The translations under genes and the position numbers were made by a program. A stretch of DNA of 64,000 nt from Rhizobium sp. Root483D2 (GTDB lineage: Bacteria; Pseudomonadota; Alphaproteobacteria; Rhizobiales; Rhizobiaceae): the NCBI RefSeq assembly GCF_001426685.1, contig NZ_LMFB01000041.1:190114-254113 (forward strand). The letters run 5' to 3'. Under the pieces are notes generated by a model. The model saw only the letters and a program-made list of their open reading frames with translations, was not told where the DNA came from and did not search any database. Of this stretch, positions 27,503-36,068 are shown in pieces. Position 1 is the first letter of the stretch. Each line of letters opens with the position of its first letter.

Positions 27503-28176
27503 CCGCGGCCTCCTTCGGCGTTGCCGCGCAGAGTGTCGATGGTTTTCCGGTAGGCGTCAACATGGCCGCCGCTGAAGATGGCCGAGCCTGCGACGAACAC
27601 GTTTGCGCCGGCCGATGCGGGCAGCGCGATCGTATCGAGCGCGATACCGCCGTCCACCTGGATGTCGATCGGCCGGTCGCCGATCATCGCTTTAACGCGG
27701 CGGATCTTTTCTTCCATGGCGGGGATGAATTTCTGGCCGCCAAAACCGGGATTGACGGTCATCACCAGAACCAGGTCGATCTTGTCGAGCAGGTAGTCGA
27801 GAACGCTCTCCGGCGTTGCTGGATTGATCGAGACGCCGGCCTTCTTGCCGAGTGCCTTGATGGCCTGGACCGAACGGTCGAGATGCGGGCCTGCCTCGGC
27901 ATGCACGGTGATACTGTCGCAGCCGGCCTTGGCAAAGGCCTCCAGATAGGGGTCGGCCGGGGCGATCATCAGGTGGCAATCGAAATAGGCTTGCGTGTGC
28001 GGCCTCAGCGCCTTGATCACATCGGGACCGAAGGAAATATTCGGGACGAAATGGCCGTCCATGATGTCGAGATGGATCCAGTCGGCACCGGCGGCAACGA
28101 CGTCGCGCACTTCCTGACCGAGTTTGGCATAGTCGGCGGCGAGAATGGAGGGGGCGATGCGGATAGGCAGGGGCAT
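27499..28176 (-). CDS. rpe: Ribulose-phosphate 3-epimerase
   Basis: A 225-residue TIM-barrel enzyme that interconverts ribulose 5-phosphate and xylulose 5-phosphate in the pentose phosphate pathway. It begins [20 protein letters not shown], with the SILAAD motif. [16 protein letters not shown] carries a metal-binding His-Asp pair, and [14 protein letters not shown] and VDGGI follow. GGAG lies 9 bases before the ATG at 28176; an upstream ATG-like start at 28227 would add an unrelated extension. It is coupled to the DUF2259 gene. Confidence 0.96.
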   Translation of the reverse strand: MPLPIRIAPSILAADYAKLGQEVRDVVAAGADWIHLDIMDGHFVPNISFGPDVIKALRPHTQAYFDCHLMIAPADPYLEAFAKAGCDSITVHAEAGPHLDRSVQAIKALGKKAGVSINPATPESVLDYLLDKIDLVLVMTVNPGFGGQKFIPAMEEKIRRVKAMIGDRPIDIQVDGGIALDTIALPASAGANVFVAGSAIFSGGHVDAYRKTIDTLRGNAEGGRG

Positions 28177-28263
28177 GATCGGGGGCTCCAACTGTTTTGC
28201 GGGCAATAGCATCGCTTTTGACGGCAAACAACCGATGTTACGGCTTCACACGCATTCCACGGG

Positions 28264-29268
28264 CTAAGCCTGCTGGCTCCAGGCCAAAAGCATGTCATTT
28301 TCGGCAGGCACCGCATCATGAACGCCGCGCGCGATGGCGCGGGCCATGGTAGAAGCTGCAGCCGCGCTCAGATCAATGAAATCCTGCAGATCGATGGTTT
28401 TGCCGCTCGTTCCGGTCGCCAGTGCAAATACGAGGTCACCGTCGAGCGGTGTATGGGAGGGCCAGAGCGCGCGCGAAAATCCGTCATGGGCTGCGATGGC
28501 CAGCCGTTTCGCTTCGGCTTTTGTCAGCACCGCATCGGTGGCGATGACGGCGATCGTGGTGTTTTTCGTTTCGCTCTGCTGACTGCGGAACTTGATGCGC
28601 AGATCCCCGGCATCTTTTGGAAAAGGATGGGGCATGCCAAGACCGCCGAACTCCGCATTCTCCTCAAACGGTGCCGACCAGAAATGTCTGGTGTCACCGA
28701 TGGTGGCCGATCCCAGCGCATTGACCGCCACCAGCGCGCCGATGGTGATGCCGTTGCCGAGCACCGTCGAGGCTGTGCCGAGGCCGCCCTTGTAGGTGGC
28801 GGTCAAAGCCCCGGTGCCGGCACCTGCCGTGCCCGTCGCAAATTCCAGCGCTGCCGCCTGCACGGCCGCATATCCAAGTTCGCGATAGGGCGGATAGAGG
28901 CCCCAGTCCTTATCGCCGCCATTGATGAGGTCGAACAGGATGGCGGCGGGGAGGATGGGGATATGCAGATTTCCGACGGGAAAGCCGCGTCCCATCTGGC
29001 GAAGGGCGGCCTGCGCGCCCGACGCTGCATCGAGCCCGAAGGCCGAACCACCCGACAAAACGATGGCATCGACCGTCTGGACCGTATTGTGCGGTTCCAA
29101 GAGATCGGTTTCCCGCGTACCGGGGGCGCCGCCCAGCACCTGTACGGCGGCAACCGCAGGCTGGTCGCAGACAACCACTGAGACGCCGGACTTTAACCGA
29201 TGGTCCTGCGCATTGCCGACTTTCAGGCCGCCGACATCGGTGATTGCATTGCGCGGCCCGGTCCGCAT
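28264..29268 (-). CDS. P1-family (DmpA-like) aminopeptidase
   Basis: A 334-residue N-terminal-nucleophile peptidase of family S58/P1. The start GPRNAITDVGGLKVGNA is typical, and the self-cleavage region is expected around GAGTGALTATYKGGLGTAS (about residues 151-169). These enzymes cleave beta-peptides or D-amino-acid-containing peptides. I chose the ATG at 29268, which overlaps the stop of the binding-protein gene (TGATG) and has GGGAAG 7 bases upstream; the in-frame start at 29319 is less likely. A peptidase coupled to an amino-acid-binding protein suggests peptide or amino-acid scavenging. Confidence 0.85.
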   Translation of the reverse strand: MRTGPRNAITDVGGLKVGNAQDHRLKSGVSVVVCDQPAVAAVQVLGGAPGTRETDLLEPHNTVQTVDAIVLSGGSAFGLDAASGAQAALRQMGRGFPVGNLHIPILPAAILFDLINGGDKDWGLYPPYRELGYAAVQAAALEFATGTAGAGTGALTATYKGGLGTASTVLGNGITIGALVAVNALGSATIGDTRHFWSAPFEENAEFGGLGMPHPFPKDAGDLRIKFRSQQSETKNTTIAVIATDAVLTKAEAKRLAIAAHDGFSRALWPSHTPLDGDLVFALATGTSGKTIDLQDFIDLSAAAASTMARAIARGVHDAVPAENDMLLAWSQQA

Positions 29269-30356
29269 CACGGGCTTCCCGGAACCGCTGGTGCGGCGAT
29301 GAACCGGTTGTTTTGCCATTGCAGCAGGCGGTAGGGGTTGTCTGCCAACTCGTGGCTGGCGTTGAAGCGGATAGGGCCGAGGACGGTCGGGTAGGGGCCT
29401 TTGGCAAGCGCATCCAGCAGTGGGCCGCCATCCTTGCCGGCCTGATCCTTGGCCTGTTCCAGCAGCGTGACAGCTGCAAAGGCCGGAAGCACATAGCCTT
29501 CGGGCAGCAGTTTTGCCGCCGTCATGGCATCGACCGCGCCCTTGGCGCCGGGCAGCGTGGCATAGTCGGGCAGGGAGACTGCCAGCACCCCGTTTGCCAG
29601 CGGAACCGGAACGTTGGCCGCATCGAGCGTCTCGCCGCCCATCAGCGTCAGGGCAAGTTTTTCGGAGGCCGCATCGCGCGCAATGATCGCGGTATCGGCC
29701 CGGTCGCCGCCGGTGAACACGTGCGTCACGCCGCTCTTTGCCAGGCGGCGTACAAGGCTGACCTGTTGTTCCTGGGCGGGGCGATACGTATCGGAGAATG
29801 TCGGGGTGAGGCCGATGTCAGCCAAAGCGCTGCGCACCGTTTCCACCAGTTCGCGCCCGTGGATCGTGCCGTCCTCGATCAGTCCCAGCGGTTCGTTCTT
29901 CCAGCGCGACAGAATGATTTCCGTCACCTTGGCAGCTTCGGCCTTGGCGCTCGGCACCAGCCGGAAGAACGGCCATTTCTTTTTCAGCGCGTCTTCCATC
30001 AGGATATCCGAGCGGACGCTGAGCGTCAGGGCGGGAATACCGGCCTCGGCCAGCGCCGGGAGCGCGGCTTCCAGGCTTTCGGTACACAGAAAACCGATCG
30101 CCGCTTCGGCGCCGCTGGCGATCAGCGCCTTTTTCAGGGCTTCCGCATCGTTGGCTTCGCAGGTTTCGGGAATGGCGATGATTTCTGAGCCGCGATCCTC
30201 GGCCTGGAAGCGGGCGCCGTCGAGCATCTGCTGGCCAAGCAACGCAAAAGGTCCCTCGGCCGGCGCAACGACGGCGATCTTCAGGCCGGCGGCCAAAGCC
30301 GGGGCGGCCTGCACCGACCCGGCAATCACGAGGCTGGCAAAAATCCAACGAAACAT
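29268..30356 (-). CDS. Periplasmic binding protein, branched-chain amino-acid (LivJ) type
   Basis: A 362-residue protein with a Sec signal (MFRWIFASLVIAGSVQA, cleavage near ALA-A) and a Leu/Ile/Val-binding fold. The early LKIAVVAPAEGPFALLGQQMLDGARF is the LivJ-type N-terminal block, and VSLVRRLAKSGVTHVFTGGDRADT belongs to the second lobe. No permease or ATPase genes are adjacent, so it either serves transporters elsewhere or has a sensor role. Its stop overlaps the peptidase start. The ATG at 30356 is favoured over an upstream in-frame start at 30455. Confidence 0.83.
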   Translation of the reverse strand: MFRWIFASLVIAGSVQAAPALAAGLKIAVVAPAEGPFALLGQQMLDGARFQAEDRGSEIIAIPETCEANDAEALKKALIASGAEAAIGFLCTESLEAALPALAEAGIPALTLSVRSDILMEDALKKKWPFFRLVPSAKAEAAKVTEIILSRWKNEPLGLIEDGTIHGRELVETVRSALADIGLTPTFSDTYRPAQEQQVSLVRRLAKSGVTHVFTGGDRADTAIIARDAASEKLALTLMGGETLDAANVPVPLANGVLAVSLPDYATLPGAKGAVDAMTAAKLLPEGYVLPAFAAVTLLEQAKDQAGKDGGPLLDALAKGPYPTVLGPIRFNASHELADNPYRLLQWQNNRFIAAPAVPGSP

Positions 30357-30539
30357 GCGCTTATCCAGTTGAGAACGCCCATGTTTTAAAGATGTGGCGG
30401 CAAGGGTCAAAGGAAAAGATCGGAACATGCGCGGCGGGAGCGGCAATTGCCGCAAATGACGAAGAAAAACCAGACCATGGGTTTCATATTCCGTTGCAAT
30501 CTCTATGTGTTAAAAACGTACCTCGATCTGGAGACTGCC

Positions 30540-31034
30540 GTGTTGGACAAGACCCAACTGGATCCGCTGACCTACCGTGATGCCATGAGCCGGCTGGCCG
30601 GTCACGTGCATATCGTGACGGCGGCGCATGCAGGTGTGCGGCGCGGCGTGACGATCACGGCTGCCTGCTCGGTCTCGGACGATCCGGCGACGCTGCTCGT
30701 CTGCCTCAATGGCGCCAACCCGCGCAACGACATCTTTGCCGAGAGCGGCAGCTTTGCCCTCAATCTTTTGGGCGCCGACCAGATGGATCTTGCCCATGTG
30801 TTTTCCGGCAAGAACCCCGTCGATCCCTCGGAGCGCTTTTCCCACGGAACTTGGAATGCTTTGAAAACCGGCGCGCCGATCCTTGAAGAGGCGGTTGCGG
30901 CCTTCGATTGCCGGTTGATCGATATCAAGACGGTTGCCACACATATCGTTCTGTTCGGCGAGGTTGTCGCTGTCACCCTCGGCCAGCAGAAACCGGCGCT
31001 GGTTTATCTCGACCGGGACTACCGCACCTTATAG
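30540..31034 (+). CDS. Flavin reductase family protein
   Basis: A 164-residue FMN-binding split-barrel protein (NtaB/HpaC/RutF group). LTYRDAMSRLAGHVHIVTAAH and GVTITAACSVSDDPATLLVCLN form the FMN-binding core, and SGKNPVDPSERFSHGTW follows. It may supply reduced flavin to a monooxygenase encoded elsewhere. I chose the GTG at 30540, with GGAG 6 bases upstream. The open frame continues back to 30447, but those codons give no similarity. It leads the small cluster with the two xdhC parts. Confidence 0.85.
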   Translation: MLDKTQLDPLTYRDAMSRLAGHVHIVTAAHAGVRRGVTITAACSVSDDPATLLVCLNGANPRNDIFAESGSFALNLLGADQMDLAHVFSGKNPVDPSERFSHGTWNALKTGAPILEEAVAAFDCRLIDIKTVATHIVLFGEVVAVTLGQQKPALVYLDRDYRTL

Positions 31035-31081
31035 ATTATGTTGCATCGGTCCTGCCGCCGTTTCGCAACAGGAGATAGGCA

Positions 31082-31399
31082 ATGCCAGATACCGATCCGC
31101 TGACGTTTGCCGCAGAGTGGCATGCCGACGGACGTGATGTCGCGATCGCAACGGTGATCGAGACCTGGAGCTCCGCGCCACGACCGGCGGGAAGCCATCT
31201 GGTGATCGATGCGCAGGGTAATTTTCAAGGTTCTGTGTCCGGCGGCTGTATCGAGGAGGCTCTGGTTGCTGAGGCGTCTGATGTGATCGCTTCCGGCAAA
31301 GCGCGGATTGCAGAATTCACTGTTACCGACAATACCGCCCAAAATGCCGGCCTGTTCTGCGGCGGGCATATTCGCGTCCTTATCGAAAAACTGAGATAG
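31082..31399 (+). CDS. XdhC/CoxI-family protein, N-terminal half
   Basis: A 105-residue protein that matches the first domain of XdhC/CoxI, the chaperone that loads molybdenum cofactor into xanthine dehydrogenase or related hydroxylases. The family blocks are VIETWSSAPRPAGSHLVID, SVSGGCIEEAL and TDNTAQNAGLFCGGHIRVLIE, with cysteines in GGCIE and LFCGG. It is 5 bases ahead of the C-terminal half, so the two are probably translated together. AGGAG precedes the ATG at 31082. No xdhA/xdhB or coxL genes are nearby. Confidence 0.88.
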   Translation: MPDTDPLTFAAEWHADGRDVAIATVIETWSSAPRPAGSHLVIDAQGNFQGSVSGGCIEEALVAEASDVIASGKARIAEFTVTDNTAQNAGLFCGGHIRVLIEKLR

Positions 31400-31404
31400 C
31401 GCCG

Positions 31405-32103
31405 ATGTTGCCAGCCCATTTGCACGAGATCAATGCGGCGCGCGATGCACGGCGGGCAATGGTTGTGGTGTCCGACCTCGACACCGGGGAGACCCGGCTG
31501 TTGCGCGCGGAGGAGTTGTCCGATCCCGTCTCTGCGTCGGCAGTCGAATCGGCGTTGCGCACGGGAAAAGCAGGTCTTGCTGGGATTGGCGGCCGGTCCG
31601 TCTTCATCAATGTCCACTTGCCGCCGCCGCGTATTGTTGCCATAGGCGCAGGTCACATCGCGCAGGCTCTGGCCGGGATGGCCGCGATTGCAGGGTTCGA
31701 CATGGTGATCATCGATCCGCGCGGCTCCATGATCTCACCCGCAACATTCGGCACGGCTGCACTTTTTGCAGAACAGCCCGAAGACGTGTTCCAGCGGCGG
31801 CCTCTTGATGCCTTCACGGCGCTGGCCGCGGTCGCGCATGATCCGTCCCTCGACGACCTGCCTTTGACGAAGGCGCTTGCGGCGCAATGTTTCTATGTCG
31901 GCGCGCTCGGCGGCAAGAAGAGCCATGCCAAGCGGATCGAGCGGCTGGCCGGGCTTGGCGTAGACGATGCCGCGATTGCGCGCATTCATGGCCCGATCGG
32001 CCTTGATATCCGCGCGGCCAATCCCGCTGAAATTGCCGTTTCCATTCTCGCCGATATCATCCTTTCGCTCCGGACACGCAATGTCTCGGCGACGGCTATC
32101 TGA
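31405..32103 (+). CDS. XdhC family protein, C-terminal Rossmann half
   Basis: A 232-residue protein matching the Rossmann-like second domain of XdhC. The first 75 residues contain an XdhC-like segment (ARRAMVVVSDLDTGETRLL). PPPRIVAIGAGHIAQALAGMA carries a GxGxxxxA nucleotide-binding motif, and YVGALGGKKSHAKRIERL and GLDIRAANPAEIAVSILADI are family blocks. It follows the N-terminal half by 5 bases. In many bacteria both are one protein; here the function is split between two genes. Confidence 0.88.
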   Translation: MLPAHLHEINAARDARRAMVVVSDLDTGETRLLRAEELSDPVSASAVESALRTGKAGLAGIGGRSVFINVHLPPPRIVAIGAGHIAQALAGMAAIAGFDMVIIDPRGSMISPATFGTAALFAEQPEDVFQRRPLDAFTALAAVAHDPSLDDLPLTKALAAQCFYVGALGGKKSHAKRIERLAGLGVDDAAIARIHGPIGLDIRAANPAEIAVSILADIILSLRTRNVSATAI

Positions 32104-32166
32104 CATTTGGTTTTGACACGCCCGAATGCGGCGTCGCGGTGGCATCCCATTGAAAGGGTGAGGGAC

Positions 32167-32484
32167 ATGGACAATGTGGCAATCGAAGAGATGTTTTCGG
32201 CGCTCGGCCCGGTGACGGTCAAACGCATGTTTGGTGGCAAGGGGATCTATTTCGAGGGCCGGATCCTGGCGCTGGAAGTCGGCGGCGATATCCTGTTGAA
32301 GGCAGATGCCGAAAGTGCCGGGGCGTTCGAAGAGGCCGGCAGTTCGCAATGGACCTACGACGGCAAGGGAAAGCTGGTGAAGATGCCCTACTGGTCCGTT
32401 CCGGAAGAGGCCTTCGATGATCCCGACGACATGGCGCGCTGGGTGCGGCTTGCCTACGAGGCGGCGTTGCGGGCTAAGAAATAG
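32167..32484 (+). CDS. TfoX/Sxy N-terminal-domain protein
   Basis: A 105-residue protein with the TfoX N-terminal domain: VKRMFGGKGIYFEGRILALEV, then DILLKAD and KLVKMPYWSVPEEAF. Full-length TfoX/Sxy is a competence activator in gamma-proteobacteria. This protein lacks the C-terminal domain, and single-domain forms in rhizobia have no known role. GGTGAGGG precedes the ATG at 32167. Its end overlaps the convergent Nudix gene by 11 bases. Confidence 0.85.
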   Translation: MDNVAIEEMFSALGPVTVKRMFGGKGIYFEGRILALEVGGDILLKADAESAGAFEEAGSSQWTYDGKGKLVKMPYWSVPEEAFDDPDDMARWVRLAYEAALRAKK

Positions 32485-32896
32485 CTTGTTCCCGCAAGGC
32501 CTTCACCGCATCCTGCGCGAAAACGGAGAGCGGCTGCGGCAGGGCGTCGAGCGCATACCAGCCGATATCTGAGAGTTTGTCGGGTTCCATCAGCTGTGGC
32601 GCGCCGGAGAAATCATCGGTCACGTAGATCAGCGAGATCCAGTGCTGCCGGTCGGCCTCGATCCGCTGTTCGCTGAGGCAGAGAAAACGGGCGGAGTGGA
32701 TCGTCAGACCGCTTTCTTCTTCGGCCTCGCGGCGCGCGGCGTCAGCGACGGCTTCCATATGATCGACCTTGCCGCCGACGATGCTCCAATGGCCGGCTTC
32801 CGGTGCTTTCAAACGCCTGCAAAGCAAAAGCTTGCCGTCATTTAAGACGGCAAGCCCTGATCCCACGCCGGGAAAATCGATGCCTGGAACTGCCAT
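32474..32896 (-). CDS. Nudix hydrolase
   Basis: A 140-residue NUDIX-fold hydrolase that cleaves nucleoside diphosphates linked to other groups. The Nudix box GGKVDHMEAVADAARREAEE followed by ESGL fits the Gx5Ex7REUxEExGU consensus in full. The substrate is unknown. It follows the DEAD-box helicase direction (minus strand) and is 15 bases downstream of it, so it could be co-transcribed with that gene. Confidence 0.9.
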   Translation of the reverse strand: MAVPGIDFPGVGSGLAVLNDGKLLLCRRLKAPEAGHWSIVGGKVDHMEAVADAARREAEEESGLTIHSARFLCLSEQRIEADRQHWISLIYVTDDFSGAPQLMEPDKLSDIGWYALDALPQPLSVFAQDAVKALREQAIS

Positions 32897-32911
32897 GCGA
32901 AACGGTAAGGC

Positions 32912-34447
32912 TCAGGCCTTGCCGGCAATCAGCATGAATGCCGGGATATCGTCGCCGAAGCCGACCGGTGTCGGGCCGTCATCATGGTCGCGGCGGTAAC
33001 GGTTGCGGCGATCACGGTTGTCGTCATTGGCAGGATACGGCTGGGGAGCAGGACGGTTGCTGTTACGGCCGGCATTCTGCGGTTTCGTTTCTGCCTTGCG
33101 TTCTGATCTCACAGGTTCTGCCTTTGTTACTACCGGTTCGAGAGGGGCTGCTATGACTGCCGGACTTTCGTCTGATTTGATGTCCGATTTGTGACTGGCG
33201 ATGGGCCGGGGCGCGTGTTCGCGATCCCGGTCGTTGCGCCGGCCACCGCGCTTGCCGTCACGGCCGCCGCGCTCGGGCTTGCTGCTCTCATGGCTTTCCA
33301 TCGGAGCGGGCAGGGCAGAGAGGTCACCGTTCAGCCATTCGATCTTCTTATCGATCAGCTTTTCGATGGCATCGACGAATTTCGTATCGCGCTTGGATAC
33401 CAGCGTGAACGCGGCACCCGAACGGCCGGCACGGCCGGTGCGTCCGATGCGGTGGACATAGTCTTCCGCATGGATCGGCACGTCGAAATTGAAGACATGG
33501 CTGACATCCGGAATATCCAGGCCGCGCGCGGCGACGTCGGAGGCAACCAGCAATGTAATCGCGTTGTCCTTGAAGCCCGCCAGCATTTTCGTGCGCGAGC
33601 TCTGGTCCATGTCGCCATGCAGCGCGCCGACCGAGAAACCGTGACGCGACAGCGAACGGTAGAGTTCGGCAACATCGAGCTTGCGATTGCAGAAGATGAT
33701 GGCGTTCTTCAGTTCTTCCTGCTTCTGGATCAGATCGCGCAGAACTGCGCGTTTTTCATAATCCTTGCCGTGGGAAGCGACCAGACGCTGCGTCACCGTG
33801 GTGGCCGTCGAAGACCGCGTGGACACTTCGACACGTTCCGGGTTCTGCAGGAACCGGTCGGCCAGCTTCTGGATTTCCGGCGGCATCGTAGCCGAGAAGA
33901 ACAGGGTCTGGCGCGTGAACGGGATCAGCTTGGCGATTCGCTCGATATCGGGAATGAAGCCCATGTCGAGCATGCGGTCAGCTTCGTCGATGACGAGGAT
34001 TTCGACGCCGGTCATCAACAGCTTGCCGCGTTCGCAATGGTCAAGCAGGCGGCCGGGCGTGCAGATCAGCACGTCGGCGCCACGTTCGAGCTTGCGGTCC
34101 TGCTCATCGAAGGACACGCCGCCGATCAGGAGGGCGACATTGAGCTTGTGGTTCTTGCCGTATTTCTCAAAGTTTTCAGCAACCTGGGCCGCCAGTTCGC
34201 GCGTCGGCTCGAGAATGAGCGTGCGCGGCATGCGTGCGCGGGCGCGGCCCTTTTCCAGAAGCGTCAGCATCGGCAGCACGAAGGATGCCGTCTTACCCGT
34301 GCCCGTCTGGGCGATGCCCAGAATATCACGCCGCTGCAGGGCTGGCGGAATGGCGCCTGCCTGGATCGGTGTGGGGATGGTGTAGCCCGCGTCTGTGACT
34401 GCGGTAAGAACTTTTTGGCTCAGGCCAAGGTCTGAAAAAGTGGTCAA
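32912..34447 (-). CDS. DEAD-box RNA helicase (RhlE-like)
   Basis: A 511-residue ATP-dependent RNA helicase. The N-terminal Q-motif IPTPIQAGAIP is followed by AQTGTGKT (Walker A, about residues 43-50), PTRELAAQ, VIDEADRMLD (motif II), FSATMP (motif III) and HRIGRTGRAG (motif VI). From about residue 385 the tail is basic and repetitive (ERGGRDGKRGGRRNDRDR, NRRDRRNRYRRDHDDG), probably RNA-binding. The start codon appears to be TTG at 34447, giving MTTFSDLGLSQKVL. Such helicases act in cold-stress or ribosome assembly. Confidence 0.93.
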   Translation of the reverse strand: MTTFSDLGLSQKVLTAVTDAGYTIPTPIQAGAIPPALQRRDILGIAQTGTGKTASFVLPMLTLLEKGRARARMPRTLILEPTRELAAQVAENFEKYGKNHKLNVALLIGGVSFDEQDRKLERGADVLICTPGRLLDHCERGKLLMTGVEILVIDEADRMLDMGFIPDIERIAKLIPFTRQTLFFSATMPPEIQKLADRFLQNPERVEVSTRSSTATTVTQRLVASHGKDYEKRAVLRDLIQKQEELKNAIIFCNRKLDVAELYRSLSRHGFSVGALHGDMDQSSRTKMLAGFKDNAITLLVASDVAARGLDIPDVSHVFNFDVPIHAEDYVHRIGRTGRAGRSGAAFTLVSKRDTKFVDAIEKLIDKKIEWLNGDLSALPAPMESHESSKPERGGRDGKRGGRRNDRDREHAPRPIASHKSDIKSDESPAVIAAPLEPVVTKAEPVRSERKAETKPQNAGRNSNRPAPQPYPANDDNRDRRNRYRRDHDDGPTPVGFGDDIPAFMLIAGKA

Positions 34448-34657
34448 AGGGAAATCTGTTTCCGTTCCGGTTCGGTCGAACTCTGGTCAATCGGCGCATG
34501 CGTAAACTGCCGTCGCTGGGGCTCTTAGTCCCATAGCCAAGCAAAGTCAAGAAAACCGGTGGTTTGATCGGGAAAAGAACCAAGAATGGACTGCCAACAA
34601 CAGGATAGCTGAAAAACGCCTGCTGTTACGTCAAGAGCGGCGCCAAGGCCGTCAAGC

Positions 34658-35971
34658 TCAGTTGATGTAGTGGCTAAGCTTGATGCCAGCAGTCAGGAAC
34701 CGCATGGGATCGACCGCTTCGCCATTCAAACGGACTTCATAATGCAGGTGCGGGCCCGTGGAGCGGCCGGTGCTGCCGGAGCGGGCGATGGGCTCGCCGG
34801 TTCTGATCTTGTCGCCGGCATTCACCAGGATCGTCGAGAGATGCGCGTAGCGGGTGGTGATCCCATTGCCATGGTCGATTTCGACCATGTTGCCGTAACC
34901 GCCATTCTTGCCGGCGGTGATCACCGTGCCGGGTGCGGTCGCAAGAATCCGCGTTCCCGTCGGTGCCCGGAAATCGATGCCGGCATGCAGCGCCAGCCGT
35001 CCCAGAAAGGGGTCGAGCCGGTTTCCGAAGGTGGAGGTGATGTCGCTGGCCGGCGATGGATTGTTGAACGGCAGCTTTTTCGCCTGGCTGCGGACGCTCT
35101 CCAGGCGGCCAAGCGCTGTATCGAGCCCGATCAGCGAGTTGTCGAAGGCCTCGGTCGTTTCTGGCTCCACGAACGGCCCGCCAATGGCATCGTCGTCTGC
35201 GGTCACGGCTGGCGTGACGGCCACCTCGTCTGCATCGAGCTTGACGCCGGTGCGGGCAAGGATGGTCATGATGGCATCCGTAGCTTCCGAGGCGCCGGCC
35301 GTCAGGTTGTCGATACGGGTTTTCTGCTGCTGTTCGATATCCTTCAGCGACAACGTCACTTTCGAAAACAGCCGGTCGGCGCGGTCCGACATCGCTTCCT
35401 GGCCGTTTGACGCGGCTTGGGGCGCATAGGCCAGCGCCATCTTCTGCTGCGGCGTGTTGCCGCTCATGCCCATCAACCGCTCGATCGCCTTCAGGCCACC
35501 GCTGGCATCGGCGCGCTTCTGGCTTTCAACCGGCGCTGCCTGCGGCTGCACATCCTTTTCGGCAATGCCTGATTCTTCGGCGCGGTCGAGCAATGTACCA
35601 AGACGGCCGTGGCGGGAGGAGAGCGCCATCTGCTGCTGCAGCAGTTTTTCGACCTTGTCTTCCACCACCTGCTGATCGAGAAGCTGGCGGCTGGTGACGC
35701 GATCGACCTGCGCGCGCAAGGCGGCGATCCGGTCTTCATATTCATGCTGCATACGCGCCTGGCGGGCCATCGTACCGCCGATCAGGTCGTCGCGCAGTAC
35801 AAGATAGGAGGTGGCGGCGAGGTAGCCGATCGAAAATACGGAGACGAAACAGACGGAAACTGCGGCCATCCAGGGGCGGATGGTCATGTGGCGAACCTTG
35901 TCGCCGCTGGCCAGAATGATGATGTGCTTTTGTGTGCGCTTGCCGAAAACCTGGCTTTCCGTAGACACCAA
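34658..35971 (-). CDS. M23-family metallopeptidase (LytM-like)
   Basis: A 437-residue membrane-anchored envelope peptidase. A TM segment lies at about residues 34-55 (AVSVCFVSVFSIGYLAATSYLV). A coiled-coil region follows (RMQHEYEDRIAALRAQVDRV, VEDKVEKLLQQQMALSSRHG). The C-terminal M23 domain contains HAGIDFRAP and HLHYEVRL, where the zinc-binding HxxxD and HxH are present, so it should be catalytic. It probably cuts peptidoglycan cross-bridges during growth. The start is a TTG at 35971 or a GTG at 35968; a GGGGTGAG precedes both. Confidence 0.88.
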   Translation of the reverse strand: MVSTESQVFGKRTQKHIIILASGDKVRHMTIRPWMAAVSVCFVSVFSIGYLAATSYLVLRDDLIGGTMARQARMQHEYEDRIAALRAQVDRVTSRQLLDQQVVEDKVEKLLQQQMALSSRHGRLGTLLDRAEESGIAEKDVQPQAAPVESQKRADASGGLKAIERLMGMSGNTPQQKMALAYAPQAASNGQEAMSDRADRLFSKVTLSLKDIEQQQKTRIDNLTAGASEATDAIMTILARTGVKLDADEVAVTPAVTADDDAIGGPFVEPETTEAFDNSLIGLDTALGRLESVRSQAKKLPFNNPSPASDITSTFGNRLDPFLGRLALHAGIDFRAPTGTRILATAPGTVITAGKNGGYGNMVEIDHGNGITTRYAHLSTILVNAGDKIRTGEPIARSGSTGRSTGPHLHYEVRLNGEAVDPMRFLTAGIKLSHYIN

Positions 35972-36068
35972 CTCACCCCCAATGCGCGCTTACCTGCCCG
36001 TCATGATGGGATCGATTAGACACTGTTAAGGTTAATAAAGCCTTGAGCCCAGGCTTTTGGACGGTTTG

